Source: Phenylobacterium sp. (GTDB taxonomy: Bacteria; Pseudomonadota; Alphaproteobacteria; Caulobacterales; Caulobacteraceae). Taken from it: DNA of 64,000 nucleotides. The DNA is taken from positions 1 to 64,000 of the forward strand of contig NZ_JAUYOJ010000006.1 of the NCBI RefSeq assembly GCF_030697925.1, written 5' to 3'. The translations under genes were made by a program, and so were the position numbers. A model generated the notes under the pieces. The model was given only the letters and a program-made list of their open reading frames with translations. It did no database searches and was not told the origin of the DNA. Of this stretch, positions 20,674 to 29,557 are shown piece after piece; positions within the stretch are counted from its first letter, which is position 1; each line of letters opens with the position of its first letter.

Positions 20674-21559
20674 GGGTTTGCAGGGCGTCCGGCGAACCAG
20701 GCGGCAGGGGCTGGGCCTCGACCGGCGCGGGCGTCAGGCTCCGGGTCACCGCCGGCGGGTCGGCCGCATGGCGCAGGGCCGGCGCCGCATGGGGGGCCGC
20801 CGCTTTCGGAGGATCGCCCTGGTTGACCTTCACCTTCTTCAGCGGCTCGGGTGGGGCGAAGGCCACTTCCAGGACGCGGGCCGTGACCGGCGGGTCCAGC
20901 AGGGCGATGGCGAAATGGCGGGTCTCGCCGGGCGGGATCTTGGCGTCGGCGGGCCGGGCGATCTTGGTCACCACCGCCTTGCCGTGCTCGTCCAGCAGGC
21001 TGATGCGCATGGGCGGTGAGACCACCGGCCCGTCCTGGATGTTGCGGATCATGCCCGAGACCGACAGCGCCGCGTGACCCTCCTGCAGCGAGGGTTCGAA
21101 CCGCACGCCCTCGATCACAAGGCCAAGGCTGTTCACCGGCTGGCCGACGAAGGCGTAGGCGCTGGCCGTGCGCGGCCAGATGCGCACCACGTCGACCCGG
21201 AACACGAAGGCGACCGCCAGCAGCACCAGCAGGGCCGCGGCCAGGCCCGCCCAGATGATCCCCGTGGCGGCGGCCTCGCGAATCCGGCGTTCGGTGTCGG
21301 CCTTGGCGCGGAACACCTTGGGCAGCACCTCGCCCGGCAGTTCGCTGATCGGCGTCTCGTCCGCCGGGATCGTCGGGGACGCCGGTTCGCGGGCGACCGC
21401 GCCCTCGTCGCCGGAGATTTCCAGGTCGAGCGCCGCCGGCTCCGGCTGCGCGGTCCAACGTGCGCCGCAGTTGGCGCATTTCACGGTGCGGCCGGCTTCG
21501 GGGATCTTGGAATCATCCACGAAATAGCTGGTGGCGCACTCTGGACAGGTCAGTATCAT
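20666..21559 (-). CDS. MJ0042 zinc-ribbon and DUF3426 membrane protein
   Basis: 297 residues. An N-terminal MJ0042-type zinc ribbon has Cys5, Cys8, Cys28 and Cys31 (TCPECATSYFVDD and VKCANCGARW). An acidic linker is followed by one transmembrane helix (IIWAGLAAALLVLLAVAFVF, about residue 104-123), then a DUF3426-like periplasmic beta domain (LVIEGVRFEPSLQEGHAALS, VSGMIRNIQDG). The C-terminal 60 residues are Pro/Ala-rich. Function is not known for the family. In alphaproteobacteria it often sits beside ftsE/ftsX, as here, divergent with a 56-bp gap, which hints at an envelope role. Confidence 0.85.
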   Translation of the reverse strand: MILTCPECATSYFVDDSKIPEAGRTVKCANCGARWTAQPEPAALDLEISGDEGAVAREPASPTIPADETPISELPGEVLPKVFRAKADTERRIREAAATGIIWAGLAAALLVLLAVAFVFRVDVVRIWPRTASAYAFVGQPVNSLGLVIEGVRFEPSLQEGHAALSVSGMIRNIQDGPVVSPPMRISLLDEHGKAVVTKIARPADAKIPPGETRHFAIALLDPPVTARVLEVAFAPPEPLKKVKVNQGDPPKAAAPHAAPALRHAADPPAVTRSLTPAPVEAQPLPPGSPDALQTHE

Positions 21560-21615
21560 GACGGCCGAATCGGACGCTCCAGCAACCTCAACCGAGGTCG
21601 CCGATTTCGGTCTTC

Positions 21616-22338
21616 ATGTCCAGAAACACGCATGCCGCCGGCGCGTTCGACGCCGATCCCGCCGTGGTCCGCTTCGATGATGTTTCGATGCGATATGGTC
21701 GTGCCCCCGAGACGCTGAAGGACCTTACCTTCTCATTGGCGCCCGGGTCTTTCCATTTCGTCACTGGAGCCTCCGGCGCGGGCAAGACATCGCTGCTGAA
21801 GCTCATCTTCCTGGCCGCCCGCCCCTCGAAGGGCCTACTGCACCTGTTCGGCCAGGACGTGTCGGCCATCGCGCCCAGGGAGCAGCCGTTCCTGCGCCGC
21901 CGGATCGGGGTGGTCTACCAGGAGTTCAAGCTGCTGGAGCACCTGTCGGCCTTCGACAACACCGCCCTGCCGCTACGCATCGCCGGCCGTAAGCCCGAGA
22001 GCTACCGCCAGGACGTCGCCGAACTGCTGGCCTGGGTGGGCCTGCGCTCGCGCATGCACGCCATGCCCGCGACCCTGGCCGGCGGCGAGAAGCAGCGCTT
22101 GGCCATCGCCCGCGCGGTGGTCAATCGCCCCGACATCTTGCTGGCCGACGAACCCACCGGCAATGTCGACCACGAAATGGGCCTGCGCATCCTGCGGCTG
22201 TTCGTCGAGCTGAACCGCCTGGGGACCACAATCCTCATCGCCACCCACGACCAGGACCTGGTGGCGGCGTCCGGCATGCCGGTGCTGCATCTGGACGAGG
22301 GCCGCCTGACCCAGCTCGGGGCCGGGGGCGAGGCGTGA
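21616..22338 (+). CDS. ftsE: Cell division ABC transporter ATPase FtsE
   Basis: 240-residue ABC ATPase. Walker A is GASGAGKTS, the Q-loop is VVYQEFKLLEHLSAFDN, the signature is LAGGEKQRLAIARAV (a variant of LSGGE), Walker B is ILLADEPTGNVD and the H-loop is IATHD. These, with the FtsE-typical GNVD and the following ftsX, identify it. With FtsX it controls peptidoglycan hydrolases at the septum. The N-terminus has about 16 extra residues (MSRNTHAAGAFDADPAVVRF). The stop overlaps ftsX by 4 bp (GTGA). Confidence 0.95.
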   Translation: MSRNTHAAGAFDADPAVVRFDDVSMRYGRAPETLKDLTFSLAPGSFHFVTGASGAGKTSLLKLIFLAARPSKGLLHLFGQDVSAIAPREQPFLRRRIGVVYQEFKLLEHLSAFDNTALPLRIAGRKPESYRQDVAELLAWVGLRSRMHAMPATLAGGEKQRLAIARAVVNRPDILLADEPTGNVDHEMGLRILRLFVELNRLGTTILIATHDQDLVAASGMPVLHLDEGRLTQLGAGGEA

Positions 22339-23225
22339 GCGAGTTCGACGCCGAACGCTGGCGCCCGGCGCCCTTCCTGCCCGAGGCCGACGCCAAGGAC
22401 GGCTCGCTGATCTTCGTGGTCGCCACCCTGTGCTTCCTGGCCTGCCTGACCTTGCTGGCGGTGCTGGCCGCCGACCGCGCCGCCCGCGGCTGGACCGGGC
22501 ATCTGACCAACGAGGCGACGATCATCGTCCGGCCCAAGGCCAACGAGACCCCCGACGGCGCCGCGGCCCGCGCCGCTGAAGCCCTCGCCGGCGTGCCCGG
22601 CGTGGTCGAGGCCCGCGCCCTGGAGAAGGAAAAGGCCGAGGCGCTCATCGCCCCCTGGCTGGGCGACGCGGCCGATCTGGAGGACCTGCCGATCCCGCGC
22701 CTGGTCTCGGTGCTGCTCGACCCGGAGACGCCGGCTACGGGCGAAGCCCTGGACCGCGCCCTCAAGGCCCAGGGGTTGGACGCCATCGTCGACGACCATT
22801 CGGTCTGGATGAAGGATATCGAACGTGCGGCCGGGACGGCGCGGGTCATCGGCGGAGCGGTGTTCGCCCTGATCGCCATAGCCGCCGGGGCCGTCGTGGC
22901 CTTCGCGACCCGGGCGGGCCTGGCCGCGCGCCGCGAGGTGGTGGAGGTGCTGCACCTTTCCGGGGCCGAGGACGGGTTCATCGCTGGGCTGTTCCAGATC
23001 CGCTTCGCGCGCATGGCCGCGACGGCGGGCTTGTTCGGAGCGGGCGCGGCGGCGATCATGGGAGCGGTGCTGCGTTTCGCGGGGGGAGGCGACGGCTTGA
23101 CGCCCGTATTGCCCATCGCCTGGATCGATCTGCTGGCCGTCGCGCCGGCGCCCCTGGCCGCGGCCGCCGTGGCGGCGGTCTCCGCGCGCCTGACCGCCCT
23201 GGCGCTGATCCGGGACATGATGTGA
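22335..23225 (+). CDS. ftsX: Cell division protein FtsX
   Basis: 296-residue permease-like partner of FtsE. Membrane span 1 is at about residues 30-50 (VATLCFLACLTLLAVLAADR). A periplasmic loop follows (about 55-170, starting TNEATIIVRPKANETPDG), then three more spans: VIGGAVFALIAIAAGAVVAF, AGLFGAGAAAIMGAVL and LLAVAPAPLAAAAVAAVSAR. The loop would contact a cell-wall hydrolase or its activator. GTG start and stop both form 4-bp overlaps with neighbours, so ftsE, ftsX and the ydcF-like gene are one transcript. Confidence 0.93.
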   Translation: MSEFDAERWRPAPFLPEADAKDGSLIFVVATLCFLACLTLLAVLAADRAARGWTGHLTNEATIIVRPKANETPDGAAARAAEALAGVPGVVEARALEKEKAEALIAPWLGDAADLEDLPIPRLVSVLLDPETPATGEALDRALKAQGLDAIVDDHSVWMKDIERAAGTARVIGGAVFALIAIAAGAVVAFATRAGLAARREVVEVLHLSGAEDGFIAGLFQIRFARMAATAGLFGAGAAAIMGAVLRFAGGGDGLTPVLPIAWIDLLAVAPAPLAAAAVAAVSARLTALALIRDMM

Positions 23226-23836
23226 AACCGCTGGCCGCCCTCTTGGTGCTGGCGCTCATCTGGGCGGTGGGGCTGTTCGCCTTCACCGAGCGGGTAGCGC
23301 GTTCGACCCCGGCCCGCGAGCCCGCGCGCGCCGACGGGGTCGTGGCCCTGACCGGCGCCGGCTCCAACGAGCGGATCGGGGCGGCCATGGGGCTGCTACA
23401 GGATGGCAAGGCCAAGCGCATGCTGGTTTCCGGCGTCAGCCGCCAGGCCAGCCGCGAGGACATCCGCACCGTCAGCCGCGCCGTGCGGCGGCTGTACGAC
23501 TGCTGTGTCGACCTGGGCTTCAACGCCGCCGACACGGTGGGCAATGCGCGGGAGACCCAGGAATGGGCCCGGTCGCTGCGCTATGACAGCCTGATTGTGG
23601 TCACCGCCGACTACCACATGCCCCGCGCCATGCTGGAACTGCGCGGCGCCATGCCCGATGTCAGCCTGACCGCCTACCCGGTGGCGACCTCGGTGATCGA
23701 CGCGGACCGTTGGTGGCGCACCTCGGGCGGGGTGCGCTTGATGGTGGGGGAGTATACCAAGTATCTGGCGATCCTGGGCCGCGAGGCGATCCTGGGACTG
23801 GGCGACAAGCCCGCCGCCGGGCCGAAGAAAGGCTGA
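23222..23836 (+). CDS. YdcF/SanA-like DUF218 protein
   Basis: 204 residues with an N-terminal membrane anchor (LAALLVLALIWAVGLFAF) and a DUF218 domain. Motifs are ADGVVALTGAGSNERIGAAM near residue 38, MLVSGVSRQASRED, GNARETQEWARSLRYDSLIV and VTADYHMPRAMLELR. The family has a Rossmann-like fold and is tied to envelope integrity (SanA, ElyC) in gammaproteobacteria; the biochemical role is unclear. A GTG start inside the ftsX stop couples it to the ftsEX transcript, and an acyltransferase follows 5 bp after its stop. Confidence 0.88.
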   Translation: MKPLAALLVLALIWAVGLFAFTERVARSTPAREPARADGVVALTGAGSNERIGAAMGLLQDGKAKRMLVSGVSRQASREDIRTVSRAVRRLYDCCVDLGFNAADTVGNARETQEWARSLRYDSLIVVTADYHMPRAMLELRGAMPDVSLTAYPVATSVIDADRWWRTSGGVRLMVGEYTKYLAILGREAILGLGDKPAAGPKKG

Positions 23837-23841
23837 TCCAG

Positions 23842-24549
23842 TTGATCGCTCTGCGCTCCTTCGTCTTCGTGGCCCTGTTCTATCTGTGGTCCGTCTTCGT
23901 GGCGGTCGGCCTGTCGCCCGTCCTGTTCGGCCCGCGCCGCTGGACGATGGCGCTGATCGGCATGTGGGGAAAAGGCATCGTCTGGCTGCTTGAGGTCTGC
24001 TGCGATGTGAGGGTCGACGTGCGCGGCAAGGAACACATGCCCAAGGGCGCGGCCCTGGTGGCCTCGAAGCACCAGTGCATGTTCGACGTCTTCGCCCAGT
24101 TCGCCTGGCTCCCGGACGCCTGCTTCGTGACCAAGAAGGAGCTCATGTGGATCCCCTTCTTCAGCTGGTGGGCGCGGCGGGCTCAGATGATCGTCGTCAA
24201 CCGCGAGGGCCACGCCACCGCCCTGCGCAAGCTGATGCGCGACTCCAAGGAGCGCTTCGTCGACGACCGGCAGCTGCTGATCTTCCCGGAAGGCACCCGC
24301 ATGGCGCCGGGCGCGCCGCCCGACTACAAGCCCGGCGTCGCCGCGCTTTATCGCGAACTCGACGTTCCGGTGCATCCGGTCGCCACCAATTCCGGGGTCC
24401 ACTGGCCCAAGCACGGCTTCATCCGCCGGCCGGGGACCATCGTCTTCGAATATCTCGAACCCATCATGCCGGGCCTGAAACGCGCGGAGTTCATGCGCCT
24501 GCTGCAGGACCGGATCGAGACCGCCTCGAACGGGCTGCTGGACCTCTAG
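23842..24549 (+). CDS. plsC: 1-acyl-sn-glycerol-3-phosphate acyltransferase (PlsC family)
   Basis: 235-residue membrane acyltransferase that makes phosphatidic acid from lysophosphatidic acid. The catalytic HX4D motif is KHQCMFD and the acceptor site is LIFPEGTRMAPG. Two hydrophobic N-terminal segments are SFVFVALFYLWSVFVAVGL and GMWGKGIVWLLEV. I choose a TTG start at 23842 (MIALRSFVFVAL) because it lies 5 bp after the upstream stop with an AAAGG-type site, and an open frame further left has no such context. It shares a CTAG stop overlap with the convergent ChaC gene. Confidence 0.9.
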   Translation: MIALRSFVFVALFYLWSVFVAVGLSPVLFGPRRWTMALIGMWGKGIVWLLEVCCDVRVDVRGKEHMPKGAALVASKHQCMFDVFAQFAWLPDACFVTKKELMWIPFFSWWARRAQMIVVNREGHATALRKLMRDSKERFVDDRQLLIFPEGTRMAPGAPPDYKPGVAALYRELDVPVHPVATNSGVHWPKHGFIRRPGTIVFEYLEPIMPGLKRAEFMRLLQDRIETASNGLLDL

Positions 24550-25082
24550 GCCGCCAGTTCGCGCGCCTCGACCATGCCCAGCAGGGACTCCATGGCGTGG
24601 TCGCGCACGCCCTCCTCCCGCAGGTGTTCGATCAGGTCGCGCAGATATTCGACATTGCGTCCCGACAGCCCCCTCGCCCCGGCGATCAGGTCGGCCTGTC
24701 GCTCCAGGCTGAGCACGCCGGCCCATTGCGGGTGATGGACGTCGGAGAAGAACACCAGGGTCTCCACCCGCCGCCCGTCGGCCAGGCGGATGTTGGCGGC
24801 GCCCTCCACATAGGTCTCGGTGGGCTGTTCGCGCTCGCGCAGGTAGGCATAGACCTCCGGCCAGTCGGCCTCGGCGATCCGATAGGCCGCGCCGCGCACC
24901 GCGCCGCCGGGCGCGAGGCCCAACACCAGGCCCGGCCGATCATAGGTGCCGCGGTGATGCACCGAATAGATGCAGAAGGCGCGCCGTCGCCCGTGTAGGG
25001 TCGCAGGCTGGCGCTCCTGGAACGCGAAACCCGGCCGCCACATCAGTGATCCGTAACCGAAGACCCAACGCTCGATCGACAT
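24546..25082 (-). CDS. ChaC-like gamma-glutamylcyclotransferase
   Basis: 178 residues of the ChaC/GGCT fold. The substrate-binding loop WVFGYGSLMWRPGF starts at residue 6, GRRRAFCIYSVHHRGTYDRP and GLVLGLAPGGAVRGAAYRIA follow, and the LREREQPTETY segment holds the catalytic-type glutamate. ChaC enzymes cleave glutathione to 5-oxoproline and Cys-Gly. The start at 25082 (MSIERWVFGYGSLMW) matches the family start and overlaps the ATG of the divergent DUF2125 gene. The end shares a CTAG overlap with plsC. Confidence 0.9.
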   Translation of the reverse strand: MSIERWVFGYGSLMWRPGFAFQERQPATLHGRRRAFCIYSVHHRGTYDRPGLVLGLAPGGAVRGAAYRIAEADWPEVYAYLREREQPTETYVEGAANIRLADGRRVETLVFFSDVHHPQWAGVLSLERQADLIAGARGLSGRNVEYLRDLIEHLREEGVRDHAMESLLGMVEARELAA

Positions 25083-26148
25083 GGCCCGCCGCGCAAAACC
25101 CATCCCACCTCCCGCACCTCTGCCCGATCTGGACCCGCCCCGCAAACGCGGACGCATGGGGCTATACCTGCCGTTCATCGTGGCCCTGCTGGCGGCGGTG
25201 GTCTGGAGCGGGTTCTGGCTCTACCTGCATCGCGAGACGCGCCTGCGGATGGACGCCGGCGCCGAAAGCCTGCGCAACGCCGGCTACCAGGTCGCCTGGA
25301 AGGAACGGCGGATCACCGGCTATCCGTTCCGGCTCAACGTCACCCTGCTTGAGGCCAGCATCCGCGAGCCGTCCGGCTGGGCGCTCGCCGCGCCGCGCCT
25401 GGAGACCCAGGCCTATGTGCACGGGCTCGGGACCTGGGTGCTGGCCACGCCCGAGGGTTTCATCTTCGTCCGCCCCATCGGCGGGCCGGTGGCGGTGAAG
25501 GGCGAACTGCTGCACGCCAGCCTTTCCCACCTCGACAACACCCCGCCCAACTTCTCCTTCGAGGGTCGCAAGCTGACCTTCGCGCCCGGCGCCGGCGCCC
25601 AGCCCTTTGCTTTGACGGCCGCCGACAAGGTCGAGACCCACCTGCGCGCCGGCCCCGATGACCAGGCCGCGGTGCTGTTCCGGGTCGACAACGGCGCCGC
25701 CCGGCTCTCGGGCCTGTTCGCGCGGATCGCCGGCGACAAGCCGATCTCCATGGTCTGGGACTCCACCCTCTCCAAGATCAGCGCCTTCAAGGGGTCTGAC
25801 TGGCCCTCGGCGGTGAAGTCCTGGACCGCGGCCGGCGGCGCCATGACCGTGCGCCAGGCGGGACTGACGGCCGGGCCCGCGGTAGTCGGCTCCCAGTCGG
25901 GAACACTCGGGGTCAGCTATGAGGGGCGGTTGTCCGGTTCCCTGCAGGTGAACTTGCGCGAGGCGCCCCAGGCCCTTTCGGCCATGGCCCAGACCGGGGT
26001 GATCCGGCCCGAAGCGGCGCTCGCCGCCGCCGCCGTGGCCGCCGCCCGCCAAGGCTCGGGCGAGGTCGCCCAGGCGACGATCACCTTCCAGGCCGGCCAG
26101 ACGACCCTGGGCCCGGTGGCGATCGGACCGGCTCCCAAGGTCTACTGA
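25081..26148 (+). CDS. DUF2125 membrane-anchored protein
   Basis: 355 residues. A basic, Pro-rich cytoplasmic N-terminus is followed by one membrane span (MGLYLPFIVALLAAVVWSGF, about residues 26-48). A large periplasmic domain follows with GYPFRLNVTLLEASIREPSG and WALAAPRLETQAYVHG, the DUF2125 hallmark. Its C-terminus repeats beta strands like those of AsmA-like lipid-binding proteins. Function is not established. The ATG at 25081 overlaps the divergent ChaC start; ATG 25156 just before the membrane span is an alternative. It ends 5 bp from the convergent peptidase gene. Confidence 0.85.
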   Translation: MARRAKPIPPPAPLPDLDPPRKRGRMGLYLPFIVALLAAVVWSGFWLYLHRETRLRMDAGAESLRNAGYQVAWKERRITGYPFRLNVTLLEASIREPSGWALAAPRLETQAYVHGLGTWVLATPEGFIFVRPIGGPVAVKGELLHASLSHLDNTPPNFSFEGRKLTFAPGAGAQPFALTAADKVETHLRAGPDDQAAVLFRVDNGAARLSGLFARIAGDKPISMVWDSTLSKISAFKGSDWPSAVKSWTAAGGAMTVRQAGLTAGPAVVGSQSGTLGVSYEGRLSGSLQVNLREAPQALSAMAQTGVIRPEAALAAAAVAAARQGSGEVAQATITFQAGQTTLGPVAIGPAPKVY

Positions 26149-26153
26149 CCCAC

Positions 26154-27410
26154 TCAGCCGAAGGGCTTGTCTAGCGACGGCGGCGGGACGGAGAACCATT
26201 TCGGACCGCTCGCGGTCACGTGCAGGCAGTCCTCCAGCCGCACCCCGAACTCGCCCGGGATATAGAGGCCGGGCTCGTCGGAGAGGCACATGCCCGGGGC
26301 CAGCTTCGTCGCCTCGCCATGCACGAAATTCACCGGCTCGTGGCCATCCAGGCCGATGCCGTGGCCGGTGCGGTGCGACAGGCCCGGCAGCCGGTAACGC
26401 GGCCCGTAGCCCAAGGGCTCGTAATAGGCCCGCACCGCATCGTCGACGGCGCCGGCGGCCACACCCACCTGAGCGGTCTCGAAGGCGATCTGCTGGCCGC
26501 GATGGACCTGGTCCCAGACCAGCCGCTGTTTCTTGGTCGGTTCACCGAACACGAAGGTCCGCGAGATGTCGGACTGGTAGCCCTCCACCGTGCAGCCGCA
26601 GTCCATCAGCACCACCTCGCCGTCGCGCACCCCCTGGGGCTTGCCCGAGCCGTGCGGATAGGCGCTGGCCTCGCCCAGTAGGATCAGTTCGAACTCCGGC
26701 TTGCCGCCGAGGGAGGCGGTGGCGCGGTTCATGATCGCTCCGATGTCCCCGGGGGTCATGCCTCTCTCGATCTTGGGCCAGGTGTGGCGGTAGGCGGCGA
26801 TGGTGATGTCGCTGGCCGTCTGCATCAGAGCAATCTCGGCCGGCGACTTGATCATCCGGCAGCCGCGCACGACACGTGCGCCGGAGACGATCGTCGCGTC
26901 TGGCGCTAGGCGCGCCAGGCCGTCGCTGACGAAGAACCGCACCGTCTCCTCCACCGCGATCTTGCCGGCGGCAAGCTTGCGTTCCTTCAGCCAGGCGGCG
27001 ACCACCGCGGCAGGGTTCTCATCCTCCTGCCAGACGCGGACCTCGCCGGGAACGGCGAGGGTCTCTCGCACCGACGGCTCTTCGAAGTGCGGCGTGACGA
27101 TCAGGGCTTCGCCCTCGACCGGGATGATCGCGGCGGTGACCCGCTCGCTGCGGTTCCAGCGCACGCCGGTGAAATAGGTCAGCGTGGCGCCCGGCTCCAC
27201 CACCAGGGCCGACAGCCCCTGGGCCTTCATCAGGCCCTGGGCCTTGGCTATCCGCGCCAGGCGCTCGGCTTTGGAGATGGGCACGACCCCGCCGGTCATG
27301 GGCGTCAGGCCCTGGGCCAGGCTCGGAAGACCCGTGGCCAGGGTCAGTCCGGCCCCGCCAGCCAGGCTCAGGAACTGTCTGCGATCTGCGCGCACGAAGG
27401 GCCTCCCCAT
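26154..27410 (-). CDS. Tat-exported M24-family aminopeptidase P-like protein
   Basis: 418 residues. A twin-arginine signal (RADRRQFLSLAGGAG then LTLATGLPSLAQG) gives periplasmic export. An N-terminal creatinase-type domain (about residues 45-190) precedes the M24 metallopeptidase domain. All five metal ligands are present: Asp270 and Asp281 (VLMDCGCTVEGYQSDISRTF), His350 (SHRTGHG), Glu379 (LSDEPGLY) and Glu393 (RLEDC). It likely removes N-terminal X-Pro residues or dipeptides. The ATG at 27410 is chosen because it precedes the signal by a few residues. Confidence 0.9.
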   Translation of the reverse strand: MGRPFVRADRRQFLSLAGGAGLTLATGLPSLAQGLTPMTGGVVPISKAERLARIAKAQGLMKAQGLSALVVEPGATLTYFTGVRWNRSERVTAAIIPVEGEALIVTPHFEEPSVRETLAVPGEVRVWQEDENPAAVVAAWLKERKLAAGKIAVEETVRFFVSDGLARLAPDATIVSGARVVRGCRMIKSPAEIALMQTASDITIAAYRHTWPKIERGMTPGDIGAIMNRATASLGGKPEFELILLGEASAYPHGSGKPQGVRDGEVVLMDCGCTVEGYQSDISRTFVFGEPTKKQRLVWDQVHRGQQIAFETAQVGVAAGAVDDAVRAYYEPLGYGPRYRLPGLSHRTGHGIGLDGHEPVNFVHGEATKLAPGMCLSDEPGLYIPGEFGVRLEDCLHVTASGPKWFSVPPPSLDKPFG

Positions 27411-27587
27411 TGTCGGACGCGAAGTGCTGGCATGGGCCGCGAACCTCGTCCAGGCGGGCGAACGCGCAGCCCGTCGGAGGCGCCGGACGGCAACCGGTTT
27501 CTGCTGCAACTTTTTTGCGGCGTTCGGGCCTATTGCACCCTTCCTCGCAATGACCTAAGCGCCGAAACTTCGTTTTCAGGGGACAAA

Positions 27588-28394
27588 ATGGCCGACGCCG
27601 ATCCCAAGCCCGCTGCGCCGTCGCTGGACGTTGTCCGCGCGCGCATCGACGCGATCGACGCCGCCCTGCTGGCCCTGGTCGACGAACGCGCCGCCCTGGC
27701 CGTCCAGGTGGCCGCCGCCAAGGCCGCCGCGGGCGACGGCGACAAGTTCGGCCTGCGCCCCGGCCGCGAGACCCAATTGCTGCGCAAGCTGCTGGACACC
27801 CCGCGCGACGCGGCGCGGCCCAGCCTGGTGGTGCGCATCTGGCGCGAGCTGATCGGCGACAGCCTCTCGCGCCAGGGACCGTTCCACCTCTCGGTCTGGG
27901 GCGGGCGCGATCCGTCCCGCATCGTGGAGGCCGCCCGCCTGCGGTTCGGCGCGGCGCCGCTGCTCAAGGTCACGGCCAAGGCCGAGGACGCCCTGGCCGC
28001 GGCCCGCTCCCAGGGCGGCGTGGCGATCCTGGCCCTGGCTGGCGACACCCCCTGGTGGGGCCGCCTTCTGGCCGAGCCGAAGCTGAAGGTGTTCGCCGCC
28101 CTCCCCTGCCTGATGGCCTGGGGCGCGCAATCGAGCCTGGCGGTCGCCGAGGTCGAGGTCGAGCCCACGGGCGACGACCGCACCTTCTGGGTCACCGACG
28201 CGCCCGGAAGCAGCGCCGCCATCGAGGACGCCCTGGGCCGCGACGGCGTGGCCGGCGACCTGATCGCCGAGGCCGGCGGCCTCAAGCTCTTCGCCCTGAT
28301 GGGCTTCTACCAGGCCGACGACGAACGCCTGGCCCGGGCGCCGGGCCGACTTTCCGGAGTCATCGGGGCTGCGCCTGCGCCCTTCGACGTGTAA
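27588..28394 (+). CDS. Chorismate mutase with extra C-terminal domain
   Basis: 268 residues. The first 90 form an AroQ-type chorismate mutase (RARIDAIDAALLALVDERAA, LAVQVAAAK, RPGRETQLLRKLL). It rearranges chorismate to prephenate for Phe and Tyr synthesis. The remaining 170 residues (PFHLSVWGGRDPSRIVEAAR onward) are not a prephenate dehydratase or dehydrogenase domain I recognise, though they resemble a regulatory region used in alphaproteobacterial versions. AGGGGA precedes ATG 27588. It is followed by hisC and a prephenate dehydrogenase, so it supplies prephenate to them. Confidence 0.85.
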   Translation: MADADPKPAAPSLDVVRARIDAIDAALLALVDERAALAVQVAAAKAAAGDGDKFGLRPGRETQLLRKLLDTPRDAARPSLVVRIWRELIGDSLSRQGPFHLSVWGGRDPSRIVEAARLRFGAAPLLKVTAKAEDALAAARSQGGVAILALAGDTPWWGRLLAEPKLKVFAALPCLMAWGAQSSLAVAEVEVEPTGDDRTFWVTDAPGSSAAIEDALGRDGVAGDLIAEAGGLKLFALMGFYQADDERLARAPGRLSGVIGAAPAPFDV

Positions 28395-28430
28395 GAGCGG
28401 GCCAAGCTTCGTCCGCCACCGTTGAGCCCC

Positions 28431-29552
28431 ATGTCCGATATCGTCATCGACCGCGCCGCCGCGCCCCGGCCCACGCCCAAGCCCGGCATCCTCGACATCG
28501 CCCCCTATGTGCCGGGCAAGTCGAAGGTCGACGGCGTCGAACATCCCCTCAAGTTATCGGCCAACGAGAACATCCTGGGCTCCAGCCCCAAGGCCCGCGA
28601 GGCCTTCGGCTCGGCCATCGACCAGCTGCACATGTATCCGGATGGGCGCGCGCCGGTCCTGCGCGACGCCCTGTGCGAGACCTACGGCCTGGAGCCGGAA
28701 CGGCTGCTGTTCGGCTGCGGCTCGGACGAGATCTTCCAGCTCCTGAACCAGACATTCCTCGAGCCCGGCGACAACATCGTCCAGGGCGAGTTCGGCTTCG
28801 GCGCCTACGCCATCGGCGCGCGCGCCTGCCAGGCGGAGGTCCGCACCGCCCGCGAGCCCGACTACCGCATCGATGTCGACGAACTGCTGAAGCAGGTCGA
28901 TAATCGCACCCGGCTGGTGTTCATCGCCAACCCGGCCAACCCCACCGGCACCTGGATCCCGGGCTCGGAAGTCCGCCGCCTGCACGCGGGCCTGCCGCCC
29001 AGCGTGGTGCTGGTGCTGGACGGCGCCTATGCCGAGTTCGCCACCGACCCGGCCTTCGAGGACGGGATGAGCATGGTGCGCGAATTCGACAATGTCGTGG
29101 TCACCCGCACCTTCTCCAAGCTGCACGGCCTGGCCGCCCTGCGGGTGGGCTGGGCCTATATGCCGCCCGAGATGGCGGCCGCCCTCGACCGCATCCGCCT
29201 GCCGTTCAACGTCAATATCCCGGCCCAGCTCGCGGCCGTCGCGGCCCTGGGCGATATCGAGTTCCAGGAGCGTTCGCTGGCCCTGGTCGAGCGCTGGCGT
29301 CCCTACCTCGTGCAGCAGCTCGGCGGCCTGGGTCTCGAACCCGTGCCCTCGGCGGCGAACTTCGTCCTGGTGGGCTTCCCCAAGACCCCGGGCAGGACCG
29401 CCAAGGAGGCCGAGGCCTTCCTGGCCTCCCGCGGCCTGATCGTCCGCGGGGTCGGCGGCTATGGCCTGCCCGACCACCTGCGCGTGACCATCGGCCTGGA
29501 GGAGCACAACCGCGCCGTGGTCGAGGCGCTGTCCGACTTCATGAAGGGCTGA
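28431..29552 (+). CDS. hisC: Histidinol-phosphate/aromatic aminotransferase
   Basis: 373-residue fold-type I PLP aminotransferase. Key parts: the substrate arm KLSANENILGSSPKAREAFG, LFGCGSDEIFQLLNQTFL, the ANPANPTGT loop, VLVLDGAYAEFA, and the PLP lysine in VVTRTFSKLHGLAALRVGW. HisC acts on histidinol phosphate; this family also transaminates aromatic keto acids. Its place between a chorismate mutase and a prephenate dehydrogenase suggests it works on prephenate or 4-hydroxyphenylpyruvate here. I choose ATG 28431; a TTG at 28422 is possible. The ribosome site is weak. Confidence 0.92.
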   Translation: MSDIVIDRAAAPRPTPKPGILDIAPYVPGKSKVDGVEHPLKLSANENILGSSPKAREAFGSAIDQLHMYPDGRAPVLRDALCETYGLEPERLLFGCGSDEIFQLLNQTFLEPGDNIVQGEFGFGAYAIGARACQAEVRTAREPDYRIDVDELLKQVDNRTRLVFIANPANPTGTWIPGSEVRRLHAGLPPSVVLVLDGAYAEFATDPAFEDGMSMVREFDNVVVTRTFSKLHGLAALRVGWAYMPPEMAAALDRIRLPFNVNIPAQLAAVAALGDIEFQERSLALVERWRPYLVQQLGGLGLEPVPSAANFVLVGFPKTPGRTAKEAEAFLASRGLIVRGVGGYGLPDHLRVTIGLEEHNRAVVEALSDFMKG

Positions 29553-29557
29553 TCGGC

